In this document: one piece after another, positions 5,115-5,172 of the stretch
Layout of the letters: every line of letters begins with the position of its first letter
Position numbering within the stretch: the stretch's first letter is position 1
Source of the DNA: Candidatus Bathyarchaeota archaeon
GTDB lineage: Archaea > Thermoproteota > Bathyarchaeia > TCS64
DNA length: 5,172 nucleotides
Direction: 5' to 3'
Assembly: GCA_030593155.1 (NCBI GenBank)
Contig: JAUVHT010000065.1
Span: 1-5,172 of the forward strand
The notes under the pieces: generated by a model
What the model was told of the DNA's origin: nothing
The model's database searches: none
The model's input: the letters and a program-made list of their open reading frames with translations, nothing else
Program-made: the position numbers and the translations under genes

Positions 5115-5172
5115 AAAATGATCTGATCCCCATGCCTGAATGGAAGCCCCGGTACGCTACCATCATATAGTA
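5115..5172. other. Window end, no callable gene
   Basis: The last 58 bases hold no terminator, promoter or gene that can be supported. An ATG at 5140-5142 opens a frame (MEAPVRYHHIV) that runs off the window, but it has no ribosome binding site and only eleven codons are visible. Confidence 0.3.

Noticed and set aside
4658..5170. 170-codon plus-strand frame overlapping the hydrolase gene
   Set aside because: It is a Pro/Arg/Gly-rich out-of-frame reading of the same GC-rich gene.
5140..5172. Possible start of another gene (MEAPVRYHHIV) at the window end
   Set aside because: Only eleven codons are visible, without ribosome binding site or promoter.

Overview
This window looks like a piece of an uncultivated archaeal genome. 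The minus-strand 16S rRNA begins with an archaeal-type 5' end and carries the archaeal ACGGGGCGCAGCAG block. Promoters have TATA boxes about 25-30 nt from inferred starts, ribosome binding sites (where present) resemble AGGTG/GGGG, and genes end in bare T-runs. From memory, the helix around GAGACAAGGGCCCAGG and the TTGACCGGTACGGGCC block resemble Bathyarchaeia (former MCG); this assignment is moderate confidence and was not checked by any search.

Layout: 1-363 is the first part of 16S rRNA on the minus strand, cut by the window edge. 364 to about 620 is its structured pre-rRNA leader, with a TATA promoter near 642-655. 694-1224 (minus) is a PadR-family winged-helix repressor; its upstream region carries three copies of an ATCGCTNGCGAT-like palindrome over its own TATA box and start, a strong autoregulation layout. 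1419-2600 (+) is a saccharopine dehydrogenase/lysine 6-dehydrogenase-like NAD(P) oxidoreductase. 2752-3105 (+) is a small protein with a TRAM-like beta-barrel and a helical tail. 3206-3637 (+) is a broken family-2 glycosyltransferase: an N-terminal membrane helix, a -1 frameshift, an intact start of the GT-A domain, then an abrupt loss of the catalytic middle and a short tail in another frame before tandem stops and a T-run. 3692-4039 (minus) is an unrecognised small, mostly helical protein. 4206-5114 (+) is a complete metallo-beta-lactamase-fold hydrolase with all metal ligands, divergent from the small gene.

The genes do not form an operon: nearly every one has its own promoter and terminator, and strands alternate. 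I see no sign of a defence island, CRISPR array, transposase or tRNA. The points most worth a second look are the triple operator at padR, the decayed glycosyltransferase, the ACTCGA repeats at the hydrolase promoter, and the compensated helix-1 change in the 16S that gives two mismatches to the common archaeal 21F primer.
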